A stretch of 64,000 nt of DNA from positions 248,001 to 312,000 of the forward strand of contig CANGYJ010000001.1 in NCBI GenBank assembly GCA_947458455.1, given 5' to 3'. Source of the stretch: Verrucomicrobiaceae bacterium. Lineage in GTDB: Bacteria; Verrucomicrobiota; Verrucomicrobiia; Verrucomicrobiales; Verrucomicrobiaceae. Under the pieces are notes generated by a model. The model was not told the DNA's origin, made no database searches, and worked only from the letters and a program-made list of their open reading frames with translations. Both the position numbers and the translations under genes were made by a program. Positions 40,332 to 49,259 of the stretch are shown piece after piece. Position 1 is the first letter of the stretch. Every line of letters starts with the position of its first letter.

Positions 40332-41279
40332 TTAGCTTCGCGAACGGAGCTTGTTCAGCCAAGCTTCGACATCGTGCACGACTTCCTCACGCTGCACGTC
40401 GTGAAGCAGAAGGTGGTAGGAGCGGGTGAACCAGAGGAGCTTTTTTTGCTCGCTGCGCATCTGGCCGAACCAGTTTTGAATCTGATCGGCGGAGGAGAGG
40501 ATGTCATGTGGCGAGGCGAGGAAGAGCACGGGCATTTTCAATCGTTTGGCGGCGTCGGGATTGGCGTCCAACATTTGGCCGATCTCGGTGAGCAGTCGCA
40601 GGCTGAAGGCGCTGATGTGATGCGGTGTTTTCGCCATCTGGCTGCCGTGGGTTGTGGTGGAGGTGACCTGAATGTCTTTTTCATTCACACCAGCGAGATC
40701 GCCGAGGGAATAACGTGTGCGTGGTGAGATGGCGGCGGCGGCTTCGAGCAGCCAGCGCTGAAAGCCGCTCATCGTCATGCGGAGTCCGGCGACGGGAGAG
40801 GCGAGGATGAGGCCATCGGGATCTCCCCAGCGCGGGCGATTGGCGGCGGTGTGGGCGGCGATGAGGCTGCCGAGGCTCTCGCCATACCAGATCACGGGCA
40901 CGCGAGGATGACGGCGCTTGATGAGCTTGTGAAAGGTGGTGAGGTCTTTTTGCCAAAGGCGACCGCTTTCGATGTCGCCACGAGCCGCGACATCGGGATC
41001 GTTTCCCTGGCCGCGAACTTCATAGGCATAGACGGCGATGCCGTGCTTCGCGAGATGCTCACCAAGCGGCCAAAAATCCGAGGTGGCTCCGCTGAGGCCG
41101 TGGATGGCGATGACGATGACCTTGGGTTTTTGATCGGCGGGAGTGCCCCAGGATTTCCAGGGCATCGCTTTGCCATCAAAGCTCACCCAATCGGTGGCGC
41201 AGAGAACTTCGGTGTCTTTTTTCGACTGGCTGGTGCAGGCCGCCAGCAGTACGCAGGCGATGATCACGTGCCATCTCAT
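40332..41279 (-). CDS. Alpha/beta hydrolase, predicted lipoprotein (monoacylglycerol lipase/lysophospholipase-like)
   Basis: A 315-residue hydrolase of the serine aminopeptidase S33/lysophospholipase-like group. The signal ends in the lipobox LAAC (MRWHVIIACVLLAAC), so it is probably membrane-anchored. The oxyanion region is VIAIHGLSGATSDFWPLGEH, the nucleophile elbow is WYGESLGSL, the Asp lies in VLFLASPHDILSSADQ and the His is probably in RSYHLLLHD. The ATG overlaps the stop of the M14 gene by 4 nt. It is the last gene of a three-gene minus-strand operon that begins with the NadD-NadK fusion. The substrate is not predictable. Confidence 0.85.
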   Translation of the reverse strand: MRWHVIIACVLLAACTSQSKKDTEVLCATDWVSFDGKAMPWKSWGTPADQKPKVIVIAIHGLSGATSDFWPLGEHLAKHGIAVYAYEVRGQGNDPDVAARGDIESGRLWQKDLTTFHKLIKRRHPRVPVIWYGESLGSLIAAHTAANRPRWGDPDGLILASPVAGLRMTMSGFQRWLLEAAAAISPRTRYSLGDLAGVNEKDIQVTSTTTHGSQMAKTPHHISAFSLRLLTEIGQMLDANPDAAKRLKMPVLFLASPHDILSSADQIQNWFGQMRSEQKKLLWFTRSYHLLLHDVQREEVVHDVEAWLNKLRSRS

Positions 41280-42031
41280 GCGACGATGACCTCCAAGGCC
41301 GTGCCGATGAAGCGCATCTGCGTGGCGACACGATCATCGAGCGAGAACTCGGACGGCGTTTCAAAGGTCATTGTCAGCCGGCAGCCGCGGCGGTGCAGCT
41401 CGACCGCCTCCGGCATACCTGGGAGGTTGGAGGGAAGCTTGCGGTGTAGAATGAGGCCGTCGCGGGCCTTTTCACCTTCGATGCGGCGGCGAGGATCGGG
41501 CCGGATGGGCCTGGCGCAGCGGGCAAGGATCTTTTCCCCGATGGCGGCGCGACCATGGGACAGCTCATACACATAACAGCCCTGGGCGTCATAATCCTCG
41601 TGAAGGCAGAGGCCGGCCTTAAGTTCGCGGCCGTCCAGCCACCTTTGCCAGGCGGTGCTGAGCGGATCATCGGCCAGATGAAAGCGGCGATTAAGGTCGA
41701 GGCCTCGATGATCCACCCGCGTGTTGAGGCGCATGCCAACGGGGTTGAGCAGCGGCAGCAGCAGAAACGAATCGCGCTGGAGCCTGGCGATGTTTTTCTC
41801 GGCCCACAGAAGCAGGCCCCACATTGAGCCGGGTTCATCGCCATGGACCCCGGTGGAAAGGTAGAAGGCCGGCACGCCTGTCCTGGCAGCCTGGGTTTCC
41901 AACGCGAGGACGGGGTGTCCATCCACGGTGAGGAGCGTGGTGGCCTTCATCCCGGCTGCTTTTTGCAGCGCCTTCCAGCGGCGCGTAACGAGGCGGATGT
42001 CGTGGGCGTGATGCAGCGGCAGGAGTTTCAT
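41276..42031 (-). CDS. M14-type zinc carboxypeptidase/aspartoacylase-like protein
   Basis: A 251-residue protein of the succinylglutamate desuccinylase/aspartoacylase and MpaA-like M14 group. The zinc motif is HGDE in STGVHGDEPGSMWG. The substrate-binding NTRVDHRGLDLNRRF, the third zinc ligand His in LCLHEDYDAQG and the catalytic Glu in MTFETPSEFS follow in order. No signal peptide is visible, which fits a cytosolic peptide amidase such as one recycling murein peptides. Both junctions overlap (TGATG with nadD-nadK upstream, ATGA with the hydrolase downstream), so the genes are translationally coupled. Confidence 0.84.
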   Translation of the reverse strand: MKLLPLHHAHDIRLVTRRWKALQKAAGMKATTLLTVDGHPVLALETQAARTGVPAFYLSTGVHGDEPGSMWGLLLWAEKNIARLQRDSFLLLPLLNPVGMRLNTRVDHRGLDLNRRFHLADDPLSTAWQRWLDGRELKAGLCLHEDYDAQGCYVYELSHGRAAIGEKILARCARPIRPDPRRRIEGEKARDGLILHRKLPSNLPGMPEAVELHRRGCRLTMTFETPSEFSLDDRVATQMRFIGTALEVIVA

Positions 42032-43410
42032 CAGGAGGCGAATTGAATGGCGGCGATCTTCTCTGCCATGTCATGACTAGCGCAGAAGACGAGCTCGGCG
42101 GCGGCGGCACGCGAAAGCCGTGCCCGCATGCTCACGACCTCGCCGATGCTTTGGCCATCCACAAAGGCCTCCACCGGGCGGTGAACCGGATCGAGGCTGC
42201 GAATCTCCACCGTGGTATCCGGTGAAAGCAGAGCGCTGCGCCAATGCGCAGGCTCCAGCACGTTCGAGCCGACGAGTAGCCACGCAGGCGTATCGGCGAG
42301 TAAGGGCGCGGCACCCATGCTACGGGCGTAGGCCGTGCTTCCAGCAGCGGTGGCGACGAGGGTGCCATCGCTGACGAGCTTCGGGATGCGCGAGACGCCG
42401 TTCACGATGACTTCAAGCCAGGCCGACTGGCTGGTGGAACGCTCGATCCAGGCATCGTTGAAGCCGTGCGCGGTGTGCGTCTTGCCTTCGCGATCTTCAA
42501 ACTCAAGGAAGAGCATCGGAAGCTGTCGGAAGATCACATCACGCGGCGGGAAGGCATGCTCAGCCACCTGATCGGGGCCATTGAGCAGGAAGCCGAGGTG
42601 GCCGGCATTGATGCCGAAGAAGGGCAAACGTGCCCGCCAGTGCTCGCGGATGCTGCGGAGCATCGCTCCATCACCGCCGATGACGGTGATGAAATCGGCG
42701 GCGCTGGCTTCGTGATGCTGTTTTTCGAGTGGAGCGGCCAGCTCGCGTGCTTTGGGGTTCCGGCCATCGGCTTGGAGGAAAAGCTTTGCTCCCTCCAGCG
42801 TGCCGCGAGCCCAGGTGCCGGGGATGGGAGCACGGTAAAGGCCGTAACGCTCGATGTAGGCGAGAGCGCGGGGATGCAGCAGATGCTCCACATTTTCACC
42901 ACGGCTCAAACGGTCGCGGATGGTGGTGCTGGCCCCTTCGACGAGGATTTCGATGATCTGCGCCTGCGGCGGAAGATCCTTTTCATCGAACTCAAAGCCG
43001 GGTCGCTTCATCACGGCGAAGTTCGCCCGCTGCCAAAGCTCCGTGCCATGCGCCCAGGTGCGCTGGATGGCCGATTCACCGCGTGCGCCGCCTGCGATGA
43101 GATCCGCGCCGACGACGTGCCAAAGCTCGTGATCCTTCTCGAAGCGTTCTTGAAGCTCAAAATTCCGCGAGAAGGTCTCCCGCTCGAAATCGCTGAGATC
43201 GACGACGACATTCGGGATGCCGCCGAAGACGATGTCCGCCAGTGTGGCGCGGTAAACGGGCGGCACGCTATCGGTGATCGGCTTATCCGGCCGTGGGCCG
43301 CAGGGGATGACACGCACCTCATCGAAATGCTGCGTCATCACGCGGGCGATTTGCGCGTGATGATGGCCGGGCGGGTTAAAACTGCCTCCGAAGATGGCAA
43401 GGCGATGCAT
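42031..43410 (-). CDS. nadD-nadK: Fused nicotinate-nucleotide adenylyltransferase / NAD kinase
   Basis: A 459-residue two-domain protein from the ATG at 43410. The N-terminal nucleotidyltransferase (residues 1 to about 195) has LAIFGGSFNPPGHHHAQ and the ISTTxIR-like GASTTIRDRL. It would make nicotinate adenine dinucleotide. The usual HxGH motif is altered to GHHH, so the first His is lost. The C-terminal NAD kinase domain (about 205-459) has GGDG (245-248), GINAGHLGFL, FNDAWIER (317-324) and VSDGTLVATAAGSTAY (347-361). It would phosphorylate NAD to NADP. The frame is continuous across the linker. The fusion puts the pre-amidation and the final step in one chain, leaving NadE elsewhere. Confidence 0.93.
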   Translation of the reverse strand: MHRLAIFGGSFNPPGHHHAQIARVMTQHFDEVRVIPCGPRPDKPITDSVPPVYRATLADIVFGGIPNVVVDLSDFERETFSRNFELQERFEKDHELWHVVGADLIAGGARGESAIQRTWAHGTELWQRANFAVMKRPGFEFDEKDLPPQAQIIEILVEGASTTIRDRLSRGENVEHLLHPRALAYIERYGLYRAPIPGTWARGTLEGAKLFLQADGRNPKARELAAPLEKQHHEASAADFITVIGGDGAMLRSIREHWRARLPFFGINAGHLGFLLNGPDQVAEHAFPPRDVIFRQLPMLFLEFEDREGKTHTAHGFNDAWIERSTSQSAWLEVIVNGVSRIPKLVSDGTLVATAAGSTAYARSMGAAPLLADTPAWLLVGSNVLEPAHWRSALLSPDTTVEIRSLDPVHRPVEAFVDGQSIGEVVSMRARLSRAAAAELVFCASHDMAEKIAAIQFAS

Positions 43411-43488
43411 GCGCCCATGTTGGCGGCGGTTCGCGAAAAGAGAAATTGGAAATTTGACGGCGGAGGCGCATGGCGGGAGCTTTTCCGC

Positions 43489-43899
43489 ATGAAACCTTCT
43501 CAACTGCCCTTGATCGCCGTCGCGCTGCTACTCGCCGGGATGGTCTTCATCGTGTTTGATAGGTCGCAGCCGGTGAAATCAGCGCATGGCTCCGCGGCAC
43601 CGGGGACGGTGGGAGCGGCGATTGCGCAGTCCACCACGGCCAAGCCGGTGATGGTGGAGTTTTACGCGGACTGGTGCGGGCCCTGCAAAGTCGTGGGGCC
43701 GCAGGTGGAGGAGTTTGCCAAGGAGGTGGCATCAAAGGCGAGGGTGATTCGCGTGAATGTGGATGAAGATTCCAGGCTGGGGCAGCAGCACGGCGTGCGC
43801 GGCATTCCGGCCTTCATCGTCTTTAAAAACGGCCAGGAGACGGCCCGGGATGTCGGGGCGATCTCGAAGGAGCGGATGCGTGAGTTGCTGGCGGAGTGA
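43489..43899 (+). CDS. Membrane-anchored thioredoxin-like protein
   Basis: A 136-residue protein. The ATG at 43489 begins a single N-terminal transmembrane anchor (QLPLIAVALLLAGMVFIVF), then a 30-residue linker and a thioredoxin fold with the active site FYADWCGPCKVVGPQ and cis-Pro loop GIPAFIVFKNG. It would reduce or exchange disulfides on the periplasmic face. It is divergent from nadD-nadK and followed 47 bp later by a ThuA protein. The frame is open far upstream but that part overlaps nadD-nadK antisense and is not used. Confidence 0.9.
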   Translation: MKPSQLPLIAVALLLAGMVFIVFDRSQPVKSAHGSAAPGTVGAAIAQSTTAKPVMVEFYADWCGPCKVVGPQVEEFAKEVASKARVIRVNVDEDSRLGQQHGVRGIPAFIVFKNGQETARDVGAISKERMRELLAE

Positions 43900-43946
43900 G
43901 TTTGCGGTTGCGGGAAAGGGGCGCGTGTCATTGTATCGCCGCCCGC

Positions 43947-44921
43947 ATGAAACCGCTCCTTTTACTCTGCTCTCTCGCTTTGACCGCACCGGTTGTGATG
44001 GCCGTGACACCGGATGGGAAACACAAGCTCGTGCTCATCGCCGGGAAGCCGTCGCATCCGCCGGGCATGCATGAGTTCCGCGCGGGCTCGATCCTGCTGG
44101 AAAACTGCCTCAAGAGCGTGCCGAACCTCGTCGTGGATCGTCACGAGATGGGCTGGGTGAAGGCCGAGGCCGCCTTTGCCGATGCGGATGCCGTGGTGAT
44201 CTACGCCGATGGTGGTGGTAAGCATCCCGCGGTCGTGGACGGGCATCTGGAGACGCTGCGCCAGCTCATCGCCAAAGGCATGGGCTTTGGCTGCATGCAC
44301 TACGGCGTGGAAGTGGTGGCGAATGAGGCCGGGAAGGAATTCCAGGAATGGCTCGGCGGGCACTATGAGAATTCCTTTTCCTGCAATCCCATCTGGTCGG
44401 CGAACTACACGAAGCTGCCGGAGCATGCGATCACTCGCGGTGTGCAGCCCTTCACCACCGAGGACGAGTGGTACTTCAACATGCGCTTCCGTCCGGCCTT
44501 CAAGGATGGCCTTGCCACCGCCGATGATGGCGCGGCCAAATTCGCCCCCATCCTCACCGCCACGCCCACCGATGCCACGCGTGACGGACCCTATGTGTAT
44601 CCGAAGGGACCGTATCCGCACATCCAGGCGGAGAAGGGCCAGCCCGAGACGATGATGTGGGCCATCGAGCGGGCTGATGGCGGTCGCGGCTTCGGCTTCA
44701 CCGGTGGACATTTTCACAACAACTGGGGCAATGACAACGTGCGCAAAGCCGTGCTGAACGCTTTGGCATGGGTGGCAAAGGTTGAAGTGCCTGCCAATGG
44801 CATCGAATCGAAAGTGTCCGACGAAGAACTCAAAGCCAACCTCGATCCGAAACCGGCTCCGAAGCCCAAAAAGACCGCCCTGGAGATGCCGAAGGTGTTT
44901 CAGCGCGTGGCGGCGAAGTGA
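43947..44921 (+). CDS. Secreted ThuA-domain protein
   Basis: A 324-residue exported protein; the signal peptide MKPLLLLCSLALTAPVVMA precedes the domain. The ThuA fold (class I glutamine-amidotransferase-like; trehalose-utilisation family) is seen in KLVLIAGKPSHPPGMHEF, DADAVVIYADGGGKHP, IAKGMGFGCMHYGVEV and GFTGGHFHNNWG. The tail is a Lys/Pro-rich linker. Members are abundant in Planctomycetota and Verrucomicrobiota next to sugar-processing genes, but the activity is unproved. It follows the thioredoxin gene on the same strand. No cytochrome domain is attached, as is seen in some relatives. Confidence 0.9.
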   Translation: MKPLLLLCSLALTAPVVMAVTPDGKHKLVLIAGKPSHPPGMHEFRAGSILLENCLKSVPNLVVDRHEMGWVKAEAAFADADAVVIYADGGGKHPAVVDGHLETLRQLIAKGMGFGCMHYGVEVVANEAGKEFQEWLGGHYENSFSCNPIWSANYTKLPEHAITRGVQPFTTEDEWYFNMRFRPAFKDGLATADDGAAKFAPILTATPTDATRDGPYVYPKGPYPHIQAEKGQPETMMWAIERADGGRGFGFTGGHFHNNWGNDNVRKAVLNALAWVAKVEVPANGIESKVSDEELKANLDPKPAPKPKKTALEMPKVFQRVAAK

Positions 44922-44996
44922 GTCTCACGACTTTGTGGTCTGCGTTTTCGCTGCTGTGCCTTGAGAACTCGGGGAGCCTGGAAATGGGAATGAACA

Positions 44997-45130
44997 GCCG
45001 CAAAAGATCGCAAGGAGCGCAAAACCAAAGCCTTGGAGAAGGAAGTCGATTCACCTTCCAAGCGAGTCCTTCGGCATGAGGTTTTGATCTCTTAATCCCT
45101 CTCATTGCGATCTCTGCGTTCTTTTGCGGC
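44997..45130. repeat. Inverted pair of GCCGCAAAAG-type repeats in non-coding gap
   Basis: GCCGCAAAAGATCGCAAGGA begins at 44997, and an inverted copy (GCCGCAAAAGAACGCAGAGA on the minus strand) ends at 45130, about 74 bp apart. The 374-bp gap 44922-45295 holds no gene. Related sequence forms part of the PSD1 signal-peptide codons (37958-37990). Confidence 0.6.
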
Positions 45131-45163
45131 GATTTCCGCCTTGGGATTTTGGGTGTACTCGTT

Positions 45164-45218
45164 CTCACACGAAGGCACAAAGGTTGTATTCCTTCGTGGC
45201 TTGGTGCCTCCGTGTGAG
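45164..45218. repeat. Imperfect palindrome in the same gap
   Basis: CTCACACGAAGGCAC (45164-45178) pairs with GTGCCTCCGTGTGAG (45204-45218), 15-bp arms with one mismatch. The inner sequence repeats the CACGAAGG theme. It could form an RNA hairpin, or be the remnant of a dispersed element. Confidence 0.6.
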
Positions 45219-45295
45219 CCTTTTCATCCCTTGATGTTATACGGGAGTTCACGACGGCACAGAGACGGGGTGGTTTTCTCCACTCACATTCGTAA

Positions 45296-46495
45296 TCATG
45301 GAGACGAAGGTTCGGTGGTCGCGAGGATGTCCTCGAAGCGTTGTTTCCAGGCGGTGGCGCTGGTTTCACGGAGGAGCCAGCGGCGGCCTTCGGCGCCGCA
45401 TTCGACGCGGATGGGCATGGGGAGGTTTTCCATGGTCAGGACATCGCGGAGGAGGCTTTCGGCGTTGCCGGGTTCGTGAAGGAGGCCGGTGACTTCGTGC
45501 TGGACGGTTTCGGCGAGGCCGCCGGAGCGGGCAGCGAGCACGGGCTTGGCGTAGTCGTAGGCTTCGTAGGCCACGAGGCCGAGGGGTTCCCACCAGACGG
45601 ATGGGGCGATGAGGGCGCGGCATTTGCGCAGCGTCTCGTGCTTTGTCTCGCCGCTGATCTGGCCGAGGTGGCCGATGAAGGGATTCGTGCGCAGGCGCTG
45701 CTGCACGAGGGATTCGAGCGGGCCTTCGCCCGCGATGAGGAGTTGTGGGGTCTTGTTGCCGAGCTGGGCTCGCAGCGCATCCCAGGCATCGAGCAGGGTG
45801 GCGATGCCTTTTTCCGGCACGAGTCGGCCGAGGAAGAGGTAGTAGCCGGCGTCTTCGGTGCGTGGTGCACTGGGCATAGCATCCCAGGAATGGCGCAGGG
45901 TGTGAATCTTCGATGGGTCGATGAGGCCGGCCTGCACGAGGCGATCCCGCATGAAATCGGAGATGGCGATCCAGGCTTTCACACTGCGCAGCCAGCCGCT
46001 GCGGCGGAGAAAGCGGAGCATGAGGGCAAAGACGGCGCTTTTGAGGGCGGAGTTTTGCCAGGCACCAGCTCGCACCTCGGCGAAATGGCGACCGTAAAGC
46101 CCGTCCGGGCACACCTGGCCCTTCACGAAGAGGGTGCCGCCGACGGAGAAGGGGCGGAAGTTGTGCAGATACTGGATGACGGGCACGCGATGCTGCAAGG
46201 CGGCATGGTAAAGCGAGGGCGAGCCGACGGGGTAGATGTTGTGAAACAGCGCGGCCTTGGCGCCGGTGGCATCGAGCGACTGCTCGAAGGCGGCGCGGCT
46301 CTCGCGATTGTAAAAGAGGCGCTTCAACTGGCCGACGGCGTTCGGTGCGTCCTCGCGCTTCCACGCGGCGCTGTCGAAGAAGCAGCGGTGCATCGGGTGC
46401 GTCTCGGCGAGATGATTGAAGATGCGGTCCACGCTCTTTTCCTCGCCACCGGGGAAAAGGTATTTGTTGAAGACCTGGAGGATGGCGGTGCTCAT
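45296..46495 (-). CDS. Glycosyltransferase family 4 (GT-B fold)
   Basis: A 399-residue retaining-type glycosyltransferase. The ATG at 46495 overlaps the asnB-type stop by 4 nt (ATGA), which decides the start. The N-terminus AILQVFNKYLFPGGEEKSVD has the GT4 loop. The C-terminal Rossmann domain has YLFLGRLVPEKGIATLLDAW, LLIAGEGPLESLV, and the EX7E motif in WEPLGLVAYE followed by AKPVLAARSGGLAETV. It would add a sugar to a surface polysaccharide or lipid-linked glycan, while the AsnB-type partner would amidate a sugar acid. The acceptor is unknown. Confidence 0.9.
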   Translation of the reverse strand: MSTAILQVFNKYLFPGGEEKSVDRIFNHLAETHPMHRCFFDSAAWKREDAPNAVGQLKRLFYNRESRAAFEQSLDATGAKAALFHNIYPVGSPSLYHAALQHRVPVIQYLHNFRPFSVGGTLFVKGQVCPDGLYGRHFAEVRAGAWQNSALKSAVFALMLRFLRRSGWLRSVKAWIAISDFMRDRLVQAGLIDPSKIHTLRHSWDAMPSAPRTEDAGYYLFLGRLVPEKGIATLLDAWDALRAQLGNKTPQLLIAGEGPLESLVQQRLRTNPFIGHLGQISGETKHETLRKCRALIAPSVWWEPLGLVAYEAYDYAKPVLAARSGGLAETVQHEVTGLLHEPGNAESLLRDVLTMENLPMPIRVECGAEGRRWLLRETSATAWKQRFEDILATTEPSSP

Positions 46496-48384
46496 GCGCG
46501 GTCGAGATGCCTCCGTGCCCATTCTTCAAAGACGTAGAGCTGCCACACACGCTGGCTCAGCGGCCAGGCGGCCTTCGAGTCGAGTCGGCTGGAGAAATAG
46601 GCGTCACACATCTGCGAGGTGAGCGCGGTATCGAAAAGGCCTCGCTCGCGGCTTTGGCGGCTTTCAAGGGTGTCGCGGATGCGCTGCTGCCACTTTGGAA
46701 GGCGCATCCACTTCATCAAAGGCAGCGTGAAGGTCTTCTTGTGGCGGTCATCGTAGATCCACGGCGGCAGCAGCTCGCGGAAGGCCTCGCGCAGGATGCG
46801 CTTGCCACCGCCGGGCGTGAGCTTGGCATCCGGCGGGATGAGGCCAGCGAGGGCGAAGACTTCCGCATCGACGAGCGGCACGCGGAGTTCGAGGCTGTGG
46901 GACATGCTCGTCCAGTCGTTGTCACGCAGGAGGGTGTTCGCGAGGTAGGTTTGCGTCTCGCGGAGCAGCAGCTCATGCAGCCACGAATCCGGGGCGTGAA
47001 TATCAAAACGGGGCGTGGCTGGCATGGGCAGCGATGGACGCAGAAGCCGTGCCACCTCCTCGGCGGGCAGAATGCTGCGGCCATGCGCCTGCCAGGCCTG
47101 CGGATCGTTTCCCGCACCGCCCAGCCCGTAAAACAGAGCCTTCCAGCTTGGTTTGCCCTTTAGCGAGGCGGGCAAGATCCGATTCATTTCGCGCATCAGC
47201 GGGCCAGCGAGCTTCAGCGGCGACTTCGCGGCCACAGCGGCGAGGCGATGGTAGTTGTAACCCGCCCACCATTCATCGGCGCCGAGGCCGCTGAGAGCGA
47301 CTTTGACCTCGCGAGCGGCGACTTGCGAAACGAGCCAGGTGTTGAGCGCATCGCCGGTGGGTTGATCCATGGCATCGAAGTAGGCATCGAGCTTGGATTC
47401 GAGCGAGGCAGCGCTCAATCGCTCACGGAAAAACGAGCAGCCGAGGTGCTTCGCGGTGCGTTCGGCCGCGTCGGTTTCATCCGGCACGCCGGCATCATCC
47501 TCGTAACCGATGGAAAAGGCCTTCACGACCTCCTGGCCGCTCGTTCGCATGCACGCCGCCAGCAGGGTGGAATCGAGTCCGCCGCTCAAAAACACACCCA
47601 CCGGCACATCGGCCACGAGATGCGCCTGCACGCTGCTCATCACGCCTTCCCGGACGCGACGCTGCTGCTCGGCGGGATCGATGATCCGAGCTTCACGACC
47701 CGGCCAGCGTGGCTCAAACCATCGCCGCAGTTCCACACGGCCTTCACGCCATTCGAGCAGATGCCCTGGCGGCAAGCAGTGAAGGCCTTCGAGCATCGTG
47801 TGCGGTGCCTGCACGGCTCCCCAGCGCAAAAAATCGGCCAAAGCCTCTGGCGAGAGTTTGGCATCCCCACGCAGATGCTTCACGCCGCGAAGCTCGGAGC
47901 CGTAGCAGAGGCTGCCGTCCTCGCTGGCGGACCAGTAGAGCGGTTTGATGCCGAAGTGATCGCGGGCCAGGGTGAGCGTGCCATTTTGCTCATCCCGCCA
48001 GGCGATGGCAAACATGCCGCGCAGCTTTGGCAGTACCGCGTCGATGCCATTGCGGGCGATGAGGGTGCCGAGCACGATGGTATCGCCGGTGGAATCGAGA
48101 TGGGCCTCGCCGAGCTCGCGACGCAGCTCACGGAAGTTGTAAATCTCGCCATTGAAGGTGAGCGTGTAGCGACCGCCGCCGAAGCGCATAGGCTGTCGGC
48201 CATGCTCGCTCAAATCGAGGATCGAAAGCCTGCGAAAGCCCATCCACCAGCCATCACCGAGTGCCTCCGAGCCATCGTCGGGGCCACGATGCGTGATGCT
48301 TTTCAACGCCGTTGATTGACGGGTGCGCTCCTCCTCACGCCAAGGCGTGCGAGAGGAGCGAAACCAACCGAGAAAGCCACACAT
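46492..48384 (-). CDS. asnB: Asparagine synthetase B-type glutamine-dependent amidotransferase
   Basis: A 630-residue enzyme. Cys2 (MCGFLGWF) is the glutaminase nucleophile, with RGPDDGSEA and LTFNGEIYNFREL completing the N-terminal class II amidotransferase domain. The synthetase domain has the PP-loop VFLSGGLDSTLLAACM and KVALSGLGADEWWAGY. It is about 75 residues longer than E. coli AsnB (554 aa). It is translationally coupled to a glycosyltransferase, a context in which AsnB-family (WbpS/AsnO-like) proteins amidate uronic acids in polysaccharide synthesis. Free asparagine synthesis is the alternative. Confidence 0.93.
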   Translation of the reverse strand: MCGFLGWFRSSRTPWREEERTRQSTALKSITHRGPDDGSEALGDGWWMGFRRLSILDLSEHGRQPMRFGGGRYTLTFNGEIYNFRELRRELGEAHLDSTGDTIVLGTLIARNGIDAVLPKLRGMFAIAWRDEQNGTLTLARDHFGIKPLYWSASEDGSLCYGSELRGVKHLRGDAKLSPEALADFLRWGAVQAPHTMLEGLHCLPPGHLLEWREGRVELRRWFEPRWPGREARIIDPAEQQRRVREGVMSSVQAHLVADVPVGVFLSGGLDSTLLAACMRTSGQEVVKAFSIGYEDDAGVPDETDAAERTAKHLGCSFFRERLSAASLESKLDAYFDAMDQPTGDALNTWLVSQVAAREVKVALSGLGADEWWAGYNYHRLAAVAAKSPLKLAGPLMREMNRILPASLKGKPSWKALFYGLGGAGNDPQAWQAHGRSILPAEEVARLLRPSLPMPATPRFDIHAPDSWLHELLLRETQTYLANTLLRDNDWTSMSHSLELRVPLVDAEVFALAGLIPPDAKLTPGGGKRILREAFRELLPPWIYDDRHKKTFTLPLMKWMRLPKWQQRIRDTLESRQSRERGLFDTALTSQMCDAYFSSRLDSKAAWPLSQRVWQLYVFEEWARRHLDRA

Positions 48385-48486
48385 AAGAATGAAAACGGAA
48401 CATTACGCCTTCACGAAGGGGCAATCAAGTACCGTGGCAGGTTCTGGCAGCCTGACCTCGCTGGAAAACAGATCAAACAGAAATAG

Positions 48487-48512
48487 GCAACAGAATGGGG
48501 GCAATAGAATGA
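48487..48512. repeat. Half-element related to the hrpB palindrome
   Basis: GCAACAGAATGGGGGCAATAG followed by AATGA matches one arm of the 141-200 palindrome (GAATGGGGACA...AGAATGA) with a few changes. The gap 48385-48626 holds no gene. It shows that the hrpB element is a dispersed sequence, not part of hrpB ancestry. Confidence 0.45.
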
Positions 48513-48626
48513 GCTGATGGCAAAACCATACTGAACCTCAGTGCCTTGTATGTGATGAAACCAACTGGCCTACCAGAGAGGTCACCGAGGAACATCGAGG
48601 TTTTGCAAGAGGCTCATAGAAGCACC

Positions 48627-49259
48627 TCAACGGTGCTCGATCATGGCCGCGAGCGGGTAACGCACCTTCGGCAGCGAGGCGTAGCGGTCATCGGCGCTGC
48701 GGTAGCCGACGGGGCAGAGCACGGCGCAGGTGAGGCCCTGGGCTTCGAGGCTGAGGATTTCATCGAATTTGGCCGCCACGAAGCCTTCCATCGGGCAGGT
48801 GTCGATTTGAAGCAGCGCACAGGCGGTCATGAGCTGGCCAAGGGCGATGTAGGCCTGCTTCTTGGCCCATTCGGTGGACATGTAACCCTGCGAGTGGGAG
48901 CCCATGATCATCTGGCGGTAGCCCGCGAGCGCATCCGCAGTGCCGCCACGCACCTCCACGATGCTGGCCATGAAGGCGTCGATGTCCGCCTCGCTCAGCG
49001 CCTTTTTCACGACCATGACGACGAGGTGGGAGGCATCGGCAACCTGACGCTGGTTCCAGGCGTGGGGCACCAATTGCTCACGGAGGGCGGGATCGGTGAT
49101 GACGAGGAATTTCCAGGGCTGGAGGCCGAAGCTCGAGGGGGTGAGCACAAGACTCTGTTCCAGGGTCGCCCAGGTCTCAGCGGGGATTTTTTGGGCGGGA
49201 TCAAAGACTTTGGTGGCGTAGCGCCATTCGAGGGCGGTCAGAAGTTCGGAGGTGGTCAT
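48627..49259 (-). CDS. Nitroreductase-family NAD(P)H-dependent oxidoreductase
   Basis: A 210-residue FMN-binding protein; start chosen at the ATG at 49259 (MTTSELLTALEWRYATKVFD). FMN contacts are suggested by RYATKVFD and SLVLTPSSFGLQPWKFLVITDP. The C-terminal part has QLMTACALLQIDTCPMEGF, typical of the NfsB/DrgA-like group that reduces quinones or nitro compounds. Length is normal. It is divergent from the acyl-ACP synthetase at 49379 with a 119-bp gap. The physiological substrate is unknown. Confidence 0.93.
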   Translation of the reverse strand: MTTSELLTALEWRYATKVFDPAQKIPAETWATLEQSLVLTPSSFGLQPWKFLVITDPALREQLVPHAWNQRQVADASHLVVMVVKKALSEADIDAFMASIVEVRGGTADALAGYRQMIMGSHSQGYMSTEWAKKQAYIALGQLMTACALLQIDTCPMEGFVAAKFDEILSLEAQGLTCAVLCPVGYRSADDRYASLPKVRYPLAAMIEHR

